Source of the DNA: Brassica napus
Lineage: Eukaryota > Streptophyta > Magnoliopsida > Brassicales > Brassicaceae
DNA: 64,000 nucleotides
Direction of reading: 5' to 3'
Assembly (NCBI RefSeq): GCF_020379485.1
Contig: NW_026016854.1
Coordinates: 1 to 64,000 of the forward strand
The first letter of the stretch is position 1, and each line of letters begins with the position of its first letter. Position numbers and translations under genes: made by a program. This document shows positions 1 through 15,284 of this stretch, one piece after another. Under the pieces are notes generated by a model. The model searched no databases. It was not told the origin of the DNA and saw only the letters and a program-made list of their open reading frames with translations.

Positions 1-3000
1 GCGCCGAAAAAAATCAAAGCGTTTCCAAAAATAGCAGTTTTTAGGAAAATTATTTAAAACAACGCAACATTGATGGAAAAGGCTAAAAATATTCATCTGT
101 CCAAAAATATCTTTTTATCCTAATTTTTAAATCACAAACCAAATCTACAATATTTTCTCTAAAAATGAAAACTTTCCAAAAAAGCAGTTTTTAAGAAATT
201 ATTTTAAAAAGACAACACATTGATGAAAAAATCTTAAAGAGTATTCATCTATCCACAAATATTCTTGTTATCCTAATTTTTAAATCACAAACCTAAATCG
301 ACAATATTTGCTAAAAATGAAAACTTTCCAAAAATAGCAGTTTTTAAGAAAAATTATTTAAAAAACACACATTGAGGAAAAAAGCTTAAAGAGATATCTG
401 ATCTATCCACAAGAGGCTTAGTTATCCTAATTTCTAAATCACAAACCCAATCTACAATATTTATCTATAAAATGAAAACTTTCCAAAAAGACCTTTTTTT
501 AAGAAAATTATTTAAACATACAACACATTGATGAAAAATTCTTAAAGAATATTCATCTATCCACAAATATTCTTGTTATCCTAATTTTTAAACACAAACC
601 CAAATCTACAATATTTCTCAAAAAAATGAAAACTTTCAAAAAAGACAGTTTTTAAGAAAATATTTAAAAATACAACACATTGATGAAAAATCTTAAGAGT
701 ATTCATCTATCCACAAATAGTCTAGTTATCCTAATTTCTAAATCACAAACCTAAATCTACAATATTTATCTAAAAATGAAAACTTTCCAAAAATACAGTT
801 TTTAGGAAAATTATTTAAAAATACAACACATTGATGAAAAATCTTAAATAAGATTCATCTATCCACAAATTCTTGTTATCCTAATTTTTAAATCACAAAC
901 CCAAATCTACAATATTTCTCAAAAAAATGAAAACTTTCCAAAAGCAGTTTTTAAGAAAATTATTTTAAAAATACAACATTGGAGAAAAAATCTTAAAGAG
1001 TACTGATCTGTCCACAAATATTCTTGTTATCCTAATTTTTAAATCACAAACCAAATCTACAATATTTATCTAATAAAATGAAAACTTTCCAAAAAAGCAG
1101 TTTTTAAGAAAATATTTAAAAATACAACACATTGATGAAAAATTCTTAAATAATATTCATCTATCCACAAATATTCTTGTTATCCTAATTTTTAAATCAC
1201 AAACCCAAATCTACAATATTTCTCAAAAAAATGAAAACTTTCAAAAATAGCAGTTTTTAAGAAAATTATTAAAAATACAACAATTGATGAAAATTCTTAA
1301 AGATATTCATCTATCCACAAATATTCTTGTTATCCTAATTTCTAAATCACAACCCAAATCTACAATATTTATCTGTAAATGAAAACTTTCCAAAAATACC
1401 AGTTTTTAAGAAAATTATTTAAAAATACAACACATTGATGAAAATTCTTAAAGAGTACTCATCTATCCACAAATAGTCTTGTTATCCTAATTTCTAAATC
1501 ACAAACCTAAATCTACAATATTTATCTATAAAATGAAAACTTTCCAAAAATACCAGTTTTTAAGAAAATTATTTAAAAATACAACACATTGATGAAAAAT
1601 TCTTAAATAATATTCATCTATCCACAAATATTCTTGTTATCCTAATTTTTAAATCACAAACCCAAATCTACAATATTTCTCTAAAAAATGAAACTTTCCA
1701 AAAATAGCAGTTTTTAAGAAAATTATTTAAAAATACAACACATTGATGAAAAATTCTAAAATAATATTCATCTGTCCACAAATATTCTTTTTATTCTAAT
1801 TTTTAAATCACAAACCCAAATCTACAATATTTCTCTAAAATGAAATTTTTCCAAAATAGCAGTTTTTAAAAATTATTTAAAAATACAACACATTGATGAA
1901 AAATTCTTAAATAATATTCATCTATCCACAAATATTCTTGTTATCCTAATTTTTAAATCACAAACCCAAATCTACAATATTTCTCTAAAAAAATGAAAAC
2001 TTTCCAAAAATAGCAGTTTTTAAGAAAATTATTTTAAAATACAACATATTGATGAAAAAATCTTAAAGAGTATTGATCTGTCCACAAATATTCTTGTTAT
2101 CCTAATTTTTAAATCATAAACCCAAATCGACAATATTTCTCTAAAAAATGAAAACTTTCCAAAAATAGCAGTTTTTAAGAAAATTATTTAAAAATACAAC
2201 ACATTGATGAAATTTTTTTAAATAATATTCATCTATCCACAAATATTCTTGTTATCCTAATTTTTAAATCACAAACCCAAATCTACAATATTTCTCTAAA
2301 AATGAAACTTTCCAAAAATAGCAGTTTTTAAGAAATTATTTAAAAAATACAACATATTGATGAAAAATTCTTAAAGAGTATTCATCTTCCACAAATAGTC
2401 TAGTTATCCTAATTTTTAAATCACAAACCTAATCTACAATATTTATCTAAAAATGAAAACTTTCCAAAAATAGCAGTTTTTAAGAAAATTATTTAAAAAC
2501 AACACGTTGATGAAAATTCTTAAGTAATACTCATCTATCCACAAATATTCTTGTTATCCTAATTTTTAAATCACAAACCAAATCTACAATATTTCTCATA
2601 AAATGAAAACTTTCCAAAAATAGCAGTTTTTAAGAAATTATTTAAAAATACAACACGTGATGAAAAATTCTTAATAATATTCATCTATCCACAAATATTC
2701 TTGTTATCCTAATTTTTAAATCACAAACCCAAATCTACAATATTTCTCTAAAAAATGAAACTTTCCAAAAATAGCAGTTTTTAAGAAATTATTAAAAATA
2801 CAACCATTGATGAAAAATTCTTAAATAATATTCATCTATACACAAATATTCTTGTTATCTTAATTTTTAAATCACAAACCTAAATCTACAATATTTCTCC
2901 AAAAAATGAAAACTTTCCAAAAATAGCAGTTTTTAAGAAATTTATTTAAAAATACAACACATTGATGAAAAATTCTTAAATAATATTCATCTATCCACAA

Positions 3001-6000
3001 ATATTCTTGTTATCCTAATTTTTAAATCACAAACCCAAATCTACAATATTTCTCTAAAAAATGAAAACTTTCCAAAAATAGCAGTTTTTAAGAAAATTAT
3101 TTAAAATACAACATATTGATGAAAAATTCTTAAAGACTACTCATCTATCCACAAATATTCTTTATCCTAATTTTTAAATCACAAACTCAAATGTACAATA
3201 TTTTTCTAAAAAAATGAAAACTTTCAAAAAATAGATGTTTTTAAGAAAATATTTAAAAATACAACACATTGATGAAAAACTCTGAAAAAATACTCATCTA
3301 TCCACAAATATTCTTGTTATCCTAATTTCTAAATCACAAACCAAATCTACAATATTTCTCTAAAAATGAAAACTTTCCAAAAATAGCAGTTTTTAAGAAA
3401 ATTATTTAAAATACAACATATTGATGAAAAATTCTTAAAGAGTATTCATCTATCCACAAATATTCTTGTTATCCTAATTTTAAATCACAAACCCAATCTA
3501 CAATATTTATCTATAAATGAAAACTTTCCAAAATTCCAGTTTTTAAGAAATTATTTAAAAATACAACACATTGATGAAAAATTCTTAAAGAATATCATCT
3601 ATCCACAAATATTCTTGTTATCCTAATTTTTAAATCACAAACCCAAATCTACAATATTTCTCAAAAAAATGAAAACTTTCCAAAAATAGCAGTTTTTAAG
3701 AAAATTATTAAAATACAACACATTGATAAAAATTCTTAAAGAATACTCATCTATCCACAAATATTCTTGTTATCCTAATTTCTAAATCACAAACCCAAAT
3801 CTACAATATTTCTCTAAAAATGAAAACTTTCCAAAATACAGTTTTTAAGAAAATTATTTAAAAATAACACATTGATGAAATTCTTAAAGAATACTCATCT
3901 ATCCACAAATATTCTTGTTATCCTAATTTTAAATCAAACCCAAATCTACAATATTTCTCAAAAATGAAAACTTTCCAAAAATAGCAGTTTTTAAGAAATT
4001 ATTTAAAAATACAACATATTGATGAAAATTCTTAAAGTATTCATCTATCCACAAATATTCTTGTTATCCTAATTTCTAAATCACAAACCTAATCTACAAT
4101 ATTTATCTATAAATGAAAACTTTCCAAAAATAGCAGTTTTTAAGAAAATTATTTAAAAATACAACACATTGATGAAAAATTCTTAAATATATTCATCTAT
4201 CCACAAATATTCTTGTTATCCTAATTTTTAAATCACAAACCCAAATCTACAATATTTCTCTAAAAAATGAAAACTTTCCAAAATAGCAGTTTTTAAGAAA
4301 ATTATTTAAAAATACAACACATTGATGAAAATTCTAAAATAATATTCATCTATCCACAAATATTCTTTTATCCTAATTTTAAATCACAAACCCAAATCTA
4401 CAATATTCTCTAAAAATGAAAACTTTCCAAAAATAGCAGTTTTTAAGAAAATTATTTAAAAATACAACACATTGATGAAAAATTCTTAAAGAATATTCAT
4501 CTATCCACAAATATTCTTGTTATCCTAATTTTAAATCACAAACCCAAATACAATATTTCTCTAAAAAATGAAAACTTTCCAAAATAGCAGTTTTTAAGAA
4601 AATTATTTTAAAATAACATATGATGATTGAAATGAAAAATTTAAGAGTATTCATCTTCCACAAATATTCTTGTTATCCTAATTTTAAATCACAAACCCAA
4701 ATCTACAATATTTCTCTAAAAAATGAAAACTTTCCAAAAATAGCAGTTTTTAAGAAAATTATTTAAAAATACAACACATTGATGAAAAATTCTTAAATAA
4801 TATCATCTATCCACAAATATTCTTGTTATCCTAATTTCTAAAAATCACAAACCTAAATCTACAATATTTCTCTAAAAAATGAAAACTTTCCAAAAATAGC
4901 AGTTTTTAAGAAATTATTTAAAAATACAACACATTGATGAAAAATTCTTAAAGAATATCATCTATCCACAAATTTCTTGTTATCCTAATTTTAAATCACA
5001 AACCCAAATCTACAATATTTCTCAAAAAAATGAAAACTTTCCAAAAATAGCAGTTTTTAAGAAAATTATTTAAAATACAACACATTGATGAAAAATCTTA
5101 AAGAGTATCATCTATCCACAAATATTCTTGTTATCCTAATTTCTAAATCACAAACCCAAATCTACAATATTTCTCTATAAAATGAAAACTTTCCAAAAAC
5201 CAGTTTTTAAGAAAATTATTTAAAAATACAACACATTGATGAAAAATTCTTAAATAATACTCATCTATCCACAAATATTCTTGTTATCCTAATTTCTAAA
5301 TCACAAACCCAAATCTACAATATTTCTCTAAAAAATGAAAACTTTCCAAAAATAGCAGTTTTTAAGAAAATTATTTAAAAATACAACACATTGATGAAAA
5401 ATTCTAAATAATATTCATCTATCCAAAATATTCTTGTTATCCTAATTTTAAATCACAAACACAAATCTACATATTTCTCTAAAAAATGAAAACTTTCCAA
5501 AATAGCAGTTTTTAAGAAAATTATTTAAAAATACAACACATTGATGAAAAATTCTTAAAGAATATTCATCTATCCACAAATATTCTTGTTATCCTAATTT
5601 TTAAATCACAAACCAAATCTACAATATTTCTCTATAAAATGAAAACTTCCAAAAATAGCAGTTTTTAAGAAAATTATTTAAAAATCAACATATTGATGAA
5701 AAATTCTTAAAGAATATCATCTATCCACAAATATTCTTGTTATCCTAATTTCTAAATCACAAACCTAATCTACAATATTTCTCTATAAAATGAAAACTTT
5801 CCAAAATAGCTTTTTAAGAAAATTATTTAAAAATACAACACATTGATGAAAAATTCTTAAAATAATTCATCTATCCACAAATATTCTTGTTATCCTAATT
5901 TTAAATCACAAACCCAAATCTACAATATTTCTCAAAAAAATGAAAACTTTCCAAAATAGCAGTTTTTAAGAAAATTATTTAAAAATACAACCCATTGATG

Positions 6001-9000
6001 AAAAATTCTTAAAGAGTATCATCTATCCACAAATATCTTGTTATCCTAATTTCTAAATCACAAACCCAAATCTACAATATTTCTCTTAAAATGAAAACTT
6101 TCCAAAAATAGCAGTTTTTAAGAAAATTATTTAAAATACAACACATTGATGAAAAATTCTTAAATAATATTCATCTATCCACAAATATTCTTGTTATCCT
6201 AATTTTTAAATCACAAACCCAAATCTACAATATTTCTCAAAAATGAAACTTTCCAAAAATAGCAGTTTTTAAGAAAATTATTTAAAAATACAACATATTG
6301 ATGAAAAATTCTTAAAGAGTATTCATCTATCCACAAATAGTCTGTTATCCTAATTTCTAAATCACAAACCCAAATCTACAATATTTCTCTATAAAATGAA
6401 AACTTTCCAAAAATAGCAGTTTTTAAGAAAATTATTTAAAAATACAACCATTGATGAAAAATTCTTAAATAATATCATCTATCCACAAATATTCTTGTTA
6501 TCCTAATTTTAAATCACAAACCCAAATCTACAATTTCTCAAAAAATGAAAACTTTCCAAAAATAGCAGTTTTTAAGAAATTATTTAAAAATACAACACAT
6601 TGATGAAAAATTCTTAAAGAGTATTCATCTATCCACAAATATTCTTGTTATCCTAATTTTAATCACAAACCCAAATCTACAATATTTCTAAAAAAAATGA
6701 AAACTTTCCAAAAATACAGTTTTTTAAGAAAATTATTTAAAAATACAACACATTGATGAAAATTCTTAATAATATTCATCTATCCACAAATATTCTTGTT
6801 ATCCTAATTTTTAAATCACAAACCCAAATCTACAATATTTCTCTAAAAATGAAAACTTTCCAAAAATAGCAGTTTTTAAGAAAATTATTTAAAAATACAA
6901 CATATTGATGAAAAATTCTTAAAGAGTATTTATCTATCCACAAATAGTCTTGTTATCCTAATTTTTAAATCACAAACCCAAATCTACAATATTTCTCTAA
7001 AAAATGAAAATTTTCCAAAAATAGCAGTTTTTAAGAAAATTATTTAAAAATACAACAATTGATGAAAATTCTTAAGAATACTCATCTATCCACAAATATT
7101 CTTGTTATCCTAATTTTAAATCACAACACCAAATCTACAATATTTCTAATAAAATGAAAACTTTCCAAAAATAGCAGTTTTTAAGAAAATTACTTAAAAA
7201 TACAACACGTTGATGAAAAATTCTAAATAATATTCATCTATCCACAAATATTCTTGTTATCCTAATTTTTAAATCACAAACCCAAATCTACAATATTTCT
7301 TAAAAAATGAAAACTTTCCAAAAAAGCAGTTTTTAAGAAAATTATTTAAAAACAACACATTGATGAAAAATTCTTAAAGAATATTCATCTATCCACAAAT
7401 ATTCTTGTTATCCTAATTTTTAAATCACAAACCTAAATCTACAATATTTCTCTAAAAATGAAAACTTTCCAAAATAGCAGTTTTTAAGAAATTTATTTAA
7501 AAATACAACCATTGATGAAAAATTCTTAAATAATATTCATCTATCCACAAATATTCTTGTTATCCTAATTTTTAAATCACAAACCCAAATCTACAATATT
7601 TCTCTAAAAAATGAAAACTTTCCAAAAATAGCAGTTTTTAAGAAAATTATTTAAAAATACAACTTATTGTTGAAAAATTCTTAAAGACTATTGATCTATC
7701 CACAAATAGTCTAGTTATCCTAATTTTTAAACCACAAACTCAAATGTACAATATTTTTCTAAAAAAATGAAAACTTTCAAAAAATAGATGTTTTTAAGAA
7801 AATATTTAAAAATACAACACATTGATGAAAAACTCTGAAAAAATACTCATCTATCCACAAATATTCTTGGTATCCTAATTTCTAAATCACAAACCCAAAT
7901 CTACAATATTTCTCTAAAAATTGAAAACTTTCCAAAAAGAGCAGTTTTTAAGAAAATTATTTAAAAATACAACATATTGATGAAAAATTCTTAAATAATA
8001 TTCATCTATCCACAAATATTCTTGTTATCCTAATTTTTAAATCACAAACCCAAATCTACAATATTTCTCTAAAAAATGAAAACTTTCCAAAAATAGCAGT
8101 TTTAAGAAAATTATTTAAAATTCAACATATTGATGAAAATTCTTAAAGAGTATTCATCTATCCACAAATATTCTTGTTATCCTAATTTTAAATCACAAAC
8201 CCAAATCTACAATATTTCTCTAAAAAATGAAAATTTCCAAAATAGCAGTTTTTAAGAAATTATTTAAAAATACAACATTGATGAAAAATTCTTAAATAAT
8301 ATTCATCTATCCACAAATATTCTTGTTATCCTAATTTCTAAATCACAAACCAAATCTACAATATTTCTCTATAAAATGAAAACTTTCCAAAATAGCAGTT
8401 TTTAAGAAATTATTTAAAATACAACATTGATGAAAAATTCTTAATAATATTCATCTATCCACAAATATTCTTGTTATCCTAATTTTTAAATCACAAACCC
8501 AAATCTACAATATTTTCTCAAAAAATGAAAACTTTCCAAAATAGCAGTTTTTAAGAAAATTATTTAAAAATACAACACATTGATGAAAATTTCTTAAAGT
8601 ATTGATCTGTCCACAAATAGTCTAGTTATCCTAATTTCTAAATCACAAACCAAATCTACAATATTTCTCTAAAAAATGAAAACTTTCCAAAAATAGCAGT
8701 TTTTAAGAAAATTATTTAAAAATACAACACATTGATGAAAAATTCTTAAATAATATTCATCTATCCACAAATATTCTTGTTATCCTAATTTTTAAATCAC
8801 AAACCCAAATCTACAATATTTCTCTAAAAAATGAAAGCTTTCCAAAAATAGCAGTTTTTAAGAAAATTATTTAAAAATACAACACATTGATGAAAAATTC
8901 TAAAATAATATTCATCTGTCCACAAATATTCTTTTTATTCTAATTTTTAAATCACAAACCCAAATCTACAATATTTCTCTAAAAAATGAAATTTTTCCAA

Positions 9001-12000
9001 AAATAGCAGTTTTTAAGAAAATTATTTAAAAATACAACACATTGATGAAAAATTCTTAAATAATATTCATCTATCCACAAATATTCTTGTTATCCTAATT
9101 TTTAAATCACAAACCCAAATCTACAATATTTCTCTAAAAAATGAAAACTTTCCAAAAAATAGTAGTTTTTAAGAAAATTATTTTAAAATTCAACATATTG
9201 ATGAAAAATCTTAAAGAGTATTGATCTGTCCACAAATATTCTTGTTATCCTAATTTTTAAATCATAAACCCAAATCGACAATATTTCTCTAAAAAATGAA
9301 AACTTTCCAAAAATAGCAGTTTTTAAGAAAATTATTTAAAAATACAACACATTGTGATGAAATTTTTTAAATAATATCATCTATCCACAAATATTCTTGT
9401 TATCCTAATTTTTAAATCACAAACCCAAATCTACAATATTTCTCTAAAAAATGAAAACTTTCCAAAAATAGCAGTTTTTAAGAAAATGATCTAAAAATAC
9501 AACATATTGATGAAAAATTCTTAAAGAGTATTGATCTTTCCACAAATAGTCTAGTTATCCTAATTTTTAAATCACAAACCTAAACCTACAATATTTATCT
9601 AAAAAATGAAAACTTTCCAAAAATAGTAGTGTTTAAGAAAATTATTTTAAAACACAACACATTGATCAAAAATTCTTAAGTAATACTCATCTATCCACAC
9701 ATATTCTTGTTATCCTAATTTTAAATACAACACCAACAAATCTACAACATTTATCAATAAAATGAAAACTTTCCAAAAATAGCAGTTTTTAAGAAAATTA
9801 CTTAAAAATACAACACGTTGATGAAAAATTCTTAAATAATATTCATCTATCCACAAATATTCTTGTTATCCTAATTTTTAAATCACAAACCCAAATCTAC
9901 AATATTTCTTAAAAAATGAAAACTTTCCAAAAATAGCAGTTTTTAAGAAAATTATTTAAAAATACAACACATTGATGAAAAATTCTTAAATAATATTCAT
10001 CTATACACAAATATTCTTGTTATCTTAATTTTTAAATCACAAACCTAAATCTACAATATTTCTCCAAAAAATGAAAACTTTCCAAAAATAGCAGTTTTTA
10101 AGAAATTTATTTAAAAATACAACACATTGATGAAAAATTCTTAAATAATATTCATCTATCCACAAATATTCTTGTTATCCTAATTTTTAAATCACAAACC
10201 CAAATCTACAATATTTCTCTAAAAAATGAAAACTTTCCAAAAATAGCAGTTTTTAAGAAAATTATTTAAAAATACAACTTATTGTTGAAAAATTCTTAAA
10301 GACTATTGATCTATCCACAAATAGTCTAGTTATCCTAATTTTTAAACCACAAACTCAAATGTACAATATTTTTCTAAAAAAATGAAAACTTTCAAAAAAT
10401 AGATGTTTTTAAGAAAATATTTAAAAATACAACACATTGATGAAAAACTCTGAAAAAATACTCATCTATCCACAAATATTCTTGGTATCCTAATTTCTAA
10501 ATCACAAACCCAAATCTACAATATTTCTCTAAAAATTGAAAACTTTCCAAAAAGAGCAGTTTTTAAGAAAATTATTTAAAAATACAACATATTGATGAAA
10601 AATTCTTAAATAATATTCATCTATCCACAAATATTCTTGTTATCCTAATTTTTAAATCACAAACCCAAATCTACAATATTTCTCTAAAAAATGAAAACTT
10701 TCCAAAAATAGTAGTTTTTAAGAAAATTATTTTAAAATTCAACATATTGATGAAAAATTCTTAAAGAGTATTGATCTGTCCACAAATATTCTTGTTATCC
10801 TAATTTTTAAATCACAAACCCAAATCTACAATATTTCTCTAAAAATGAAAACTTTCCAAAAATAGCAGTTTTTAAGAAAATTATTTAAAATACAACACAT
10901 TGATGAAAAATTCTTAAATAATATCATCTATCCACAAATATTCTTGTTTCCTAATTTCTAAATCACAAACCCAAATCTACAATATTTCTCTATAAAATGA
11001 AAACTTTCCAAAAATAGCAGTTTTTAAGAAAATATTTAAAATACAACACATTGATGAAAATTCTAAATAATATTCATCTATCCACAAATATTCTTGTTAT
11101 CCTAATTTTTAAATCACAAACCCAAATCTACAATATTTCTCAAAAAAATGAAAACTTTCCAAAATAGCAGTTTTTAAGAAAATTATTTAAAATACAACAC
11201 ATTGATGAAAAATTCTTAAGAGTATTCATCTATCCACAAATATTCTTGTTATCCTAATTTCTAATCACAAACTAAATCTACAATATTTCTCTATAAAATG
11301 AAAACTTTCCAAAATAGCAGTTTTTAAGAAAATTATTTAAAAATACACACATTGATGAAAAATTCTTAAATAATATTCATCTATCCACAAATATTCTTGT
11401 TATCCTAATTTTAAATCACAAACCCAAATCTACAATATTTCTCTAAAAATGAAACTTTCCAAAATAGCAGTTTTTAAGAAAATTATTTAAAATACAACAC
11501 ATTGATGAAAATTCTAAAATAATTCATCTATCCACAAATATTCTTTTTATCCTAATTTTAAATCACAAACCCAAATCTACAATATTTCTCTAAAAATGAA
11601 ATTTTTCCAAAATAGCAGTTTTTAAGAAAATTATTTAAAAATACAACACATTGATGAAAAATTCTTAAATAATATTCATCTATCCACAAATATCTTGTTA
11701 TCCTAATTTTTAAATCACAAACCCAAATCTACAATATTTCTCTAAAAAATGAAACTTTCCAAAATAGCAGTTTTTAAGAAAATTATTTAAAATACAACAC
11801 ATTGATGAAAAATTCTTAATAATATTCATCTATCCACAAATATTCTTGTTATCCTAATTTTTAAATCACAAACCCAAATCTACAATATTTCTCTAAAAAA
11901 TGAAAACTTTCCAAAAATAGCAGTTTTTAAGAAAATTATTTAAAAATACAACACATTGATGAAAAATTCTTAAATAATATTCATCTATCCACAAATAGTC

Positions 12001-15000
12001 TTGTTATCATAATTTCTAAATCACAAACCTAAATCTACAATATTTATCTATAAAATGAAAACTTTCCAAAAGTACCAGTTTTTAAGAAAATTATTTAAAA
12101 ATACAACCATTGATGAAAATTCTAAATAATATTCATCTATCCACAAATATTCTTGTTATCCTAATTTTTAAAATCACAAACCCAAATCTACAATATTTCT
12201 CAAAAAATGAAAACTTTCCAAAATAGCAGTTTTTAAGAAAATTATTTAAAATACAACACATTGATGAAAAATTCTTAAAGAATATTCATCTATCCACAAA
12301 TATTCTAGTTATCCTAATTTCTAAATCACAAACCTAAATCTACAATATTTATCTATAAAATGAAAACTTTCCAAAAATAGCAGTTTTTAAGAAAATTATT
12401 TAAAAATACAACACATTGATGAAAAATTCTTAAATAATATTCATCTATCCACAAATATTCTTGTTATCCTAATTTTTAAATCACAAACCCAAATCTACAA
12501 TATTTCTCTAAAAAATGAAAATTTCCAAAATTGCAGTTTTTAAGAAAATTATTTAAAATACAACATTGATGAAAAATTTAAAGAGTAATTGATCTGTCCA
12601 CAAATAGTCTAGTTATCCTAATTTTTAAATCACAAACCTAAATCTACAATATTTATCTATAAAATGAAAATTTCCAAAATAGCAGTTTTTAAGAAATTAT
12701 TTAAAAATACAACACATTGACAAAAATTCTTAAATAATACTCATCTATCCACAAATATTCTTTTATCCTAATTTTTAAATCACAACACCAAATCTACAAC
12801 ATTTATCAATAAAATGAAAACTTTCCAAAAATAGAAATTTTTAAGAAAATTACTTAAAAATACAACACATTGATGTAAAATTCTTAAAGACTATTGATCT
12901 ATCCACAAATAGTCTAGTTATCCTAATTTTAAATCACAAACCTAAATCTACAATATTTATCTATAAAATGAAAACTTTCCAAAAATAGCAGTTTTTAAGA
13001 AAATTATTTAAAAATACAACACATTGATGAAAAATTCTTAAATAATATTCATCTATCCACAAATATTCTTGTTATCCTAATTTTTAAATCACAAACCCAA
13101 ATCTACAATATTTCTCAAAAAAATGAAAACTTTCCAAAAATAGCAGTTTTTAAGAAAATTATTTAAAAATACAACACATTGATGAAAAATTCTTAAAGAG
13201 TATTGATCTGTCCACAAATAGTCTAGTTATCCTAATTTTTAAATCACAAACCCAAATCTACAATGTTTCTCTAAAAAATGAAAACTTTCTCAAAATAGCA
13301 GTTTTTAAGAAAATGATTTAAAAATACAACATATTGATGAAAAATTCTTTAAGAGTATTGATCTGTCCACAAATAGTCTAGTTATCCTAAATTTTAAATC
13401 ACAAACCTAAACCTACAATATTTATTTATAAAATGAAAACTTTCCAAAAATAGTAGTGTTTAAAAAAATTATTTTAAAACACAACACGTTGATGAAAAAT
13501 TCTTAAATAATACTCATCTATCCACACATATTCTTCTTATCCTAATTTTTAAATCACAACACCAAATCTACAACATTTATCAATAAAATGAAAACTTTCC
13601 AAAAATATCAGTTTTTAAGAAAATTATTTAAAAATACAACACATTGATGAAAAATTATTAAATAATATTCATCTATCCACAAATATTCTTGTTATCCTAA
13701 TTTTTAAATCACAAACCTAAATCTACAATATTTATCTATAAAATGAAAAGTTTCCAAAAATAGCAGTTTTTAAGAAAATTATTTAAAAATACAACATATT
13801 GATGAAAAATTCTTAAAGAGTATTGATCTGTCCACAAATAGTCTAGTTATCCTAATTTCTAAATCACAAACCTAAATCTACAATATTTATCTATAAAATG
13901 AAAACTTTCTAAAATACCTGTTTTTAAGAAAATTATTTAAACATACAACACATTGATGAAAAATTCTTAAATAATATTCATCTATCCACAAATATTCTTG
14001 TTATCCTAATTTTTAAATCATAAACCCAAATCTACAATATTTCTCAAAAAAATGAAAACTTTCCAAAAATAGCAGTTTTTAAGAAAATTATTTAAAAATA
14101 CAACCCATTGATGAAAAATTCTTAAAGAGTATTGATCTGTCCACAAATAGTCTAGTTATCCTAATTTCTAAATCACAAACCTAAATCTACAATATTTATC
14201 TATAAAATGAAAACTTTCCAAAAATACTAGTTTTTATGAAAATTATTTAAAAATACAACACATTGATGAAAAATTCTTAAATAATATTCATCTATCCACA
14301 AATATTCTTGTTATCCTAATTTTTAAATCACAAACCCAAATCTACAATGTTTCTCAAAAAAATGAAAACTTTCCAAAAATAGCAGTTTTTAAGAAAATTA
14401 TTTAAAAATACAACATATTGATGAAAAAATCTTAAAGAGTATTGATCTGTCCACAAATAGTCTAGTTATCCTAATTTCTAAATCACAAACCTAAATCTAC
14501 AATATTTATCTATAAAATGAAAACTTTCCAAAAATACCAGTTTTTAAGAAAATTATTTAAAAATACAACACATTGATGAAAAATTCTTAAATAATATTCA
14601 TCCATCTACAAATATTCTTGTTATCCCAATTTTTAAATCACAAACCCAAATCTACAATATTCCTCAAAAAAATGAAAGCTTTCCAAAAATAGCAGTTTTT
14701 AAGAAAATTATTTAAAAATACAACACATTGATGAAAAATTCTTAAAGAGTATTTATCTGTCCACAAATAGTCTAGTTATCCTAATTTCTAAATCACAAAC
14801 CTAAATCTACAATATTTATCTGTAAAATGAAAACTTTCCAAAAATACCAGTTTTTAAGAAAATTATTTAAAAATACAACACATTGATGAAAAATTATTAA
14901 ATAATATTCATCTATCCACAAATATTCTTGTTATCCTAATTTTTAAATCACAAACCCAAATCTACAATATTTCTCTAAAAAATGAAAATTTTCCAAAAAT

Positions 15001-15284
15001 TGCAGTTTTTAGGAAAATTATTTGAAAATACAACATATTGATAAAAAAATTTTAAAGAGTATTGATCTGTCCACAAATAGTCTAGTTATCCTAATTTTTA
15101 AATCACAAACCTAAATCTACAATATTTATCTATAAAATGAAAATTTTCCAAAAATAGCAGTTTTTAAGAAAATTATTTAAAAATACAACACGTTGACGAA
15201 AAATTCTTAAATAATACTCATCTATCCACAAATATTCTTTTTATCCTAATTTTTAAATCACAACACCAAATCTACAAAATTTAT
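1..15284. repeat. 155-bp tandem satellite array, about 100 monomers
   Basis: The sequence is a head-to-tail array. I followed the fixed ATG in the motif AAATGAAAACTTTCC; successive copies at 13280, 13435, 13590, 13745 and 13900 are exactly 155 bp apart. Other constant blocks are ATCTATCCACAAATATTC, TTGTTATCCTAATTT and AAATCTACAATATTT. The monomer is very AT-rich and has no credible coding content. The array starts before base 1 and stops near 15,284, where it joins copy A of the segmental duplication. Monomer types differ by C/T at ACCCAAAT versus ACCTAAAT and by TCTCTAAAAAATG versus TATCTATAAAATG. I do not recognise it as the Brassica 176-bp centromeric repeat or the Arabidopsis 178-bp repeat. 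A further six monomers lie at 27,675-28,645. Confidence 0.96.
13746..15139. repeat. Higher-order 310-bp dimer block within the satellite
   Basis: From about 13,746 to 15,139 two monomer types alternate strictly. One ends TTTATCTATAAAATG (ends at 13900, 14209, 14519, 14829, 15139) and the other ends TTTCTCAAAAAAATG or TCTCTAAAAAATG (ends at 14054, 14364, 14674, 14984). The two types also differ upstream, in TAATTTCTAAATC versus TAATTTTTAAATC and in AGTCTAGTTATCC versus ATTCTTGTTATCC. This gives a 310-bp repeating dimer. Confidence 0.8.

Noticed and set aside
1..15284. CRISPR-like regular repeats
   Set aside because: The repeats are contiguous 155-bp monomers with no unique spacers, and the window is plainly a plant nuclear genome.
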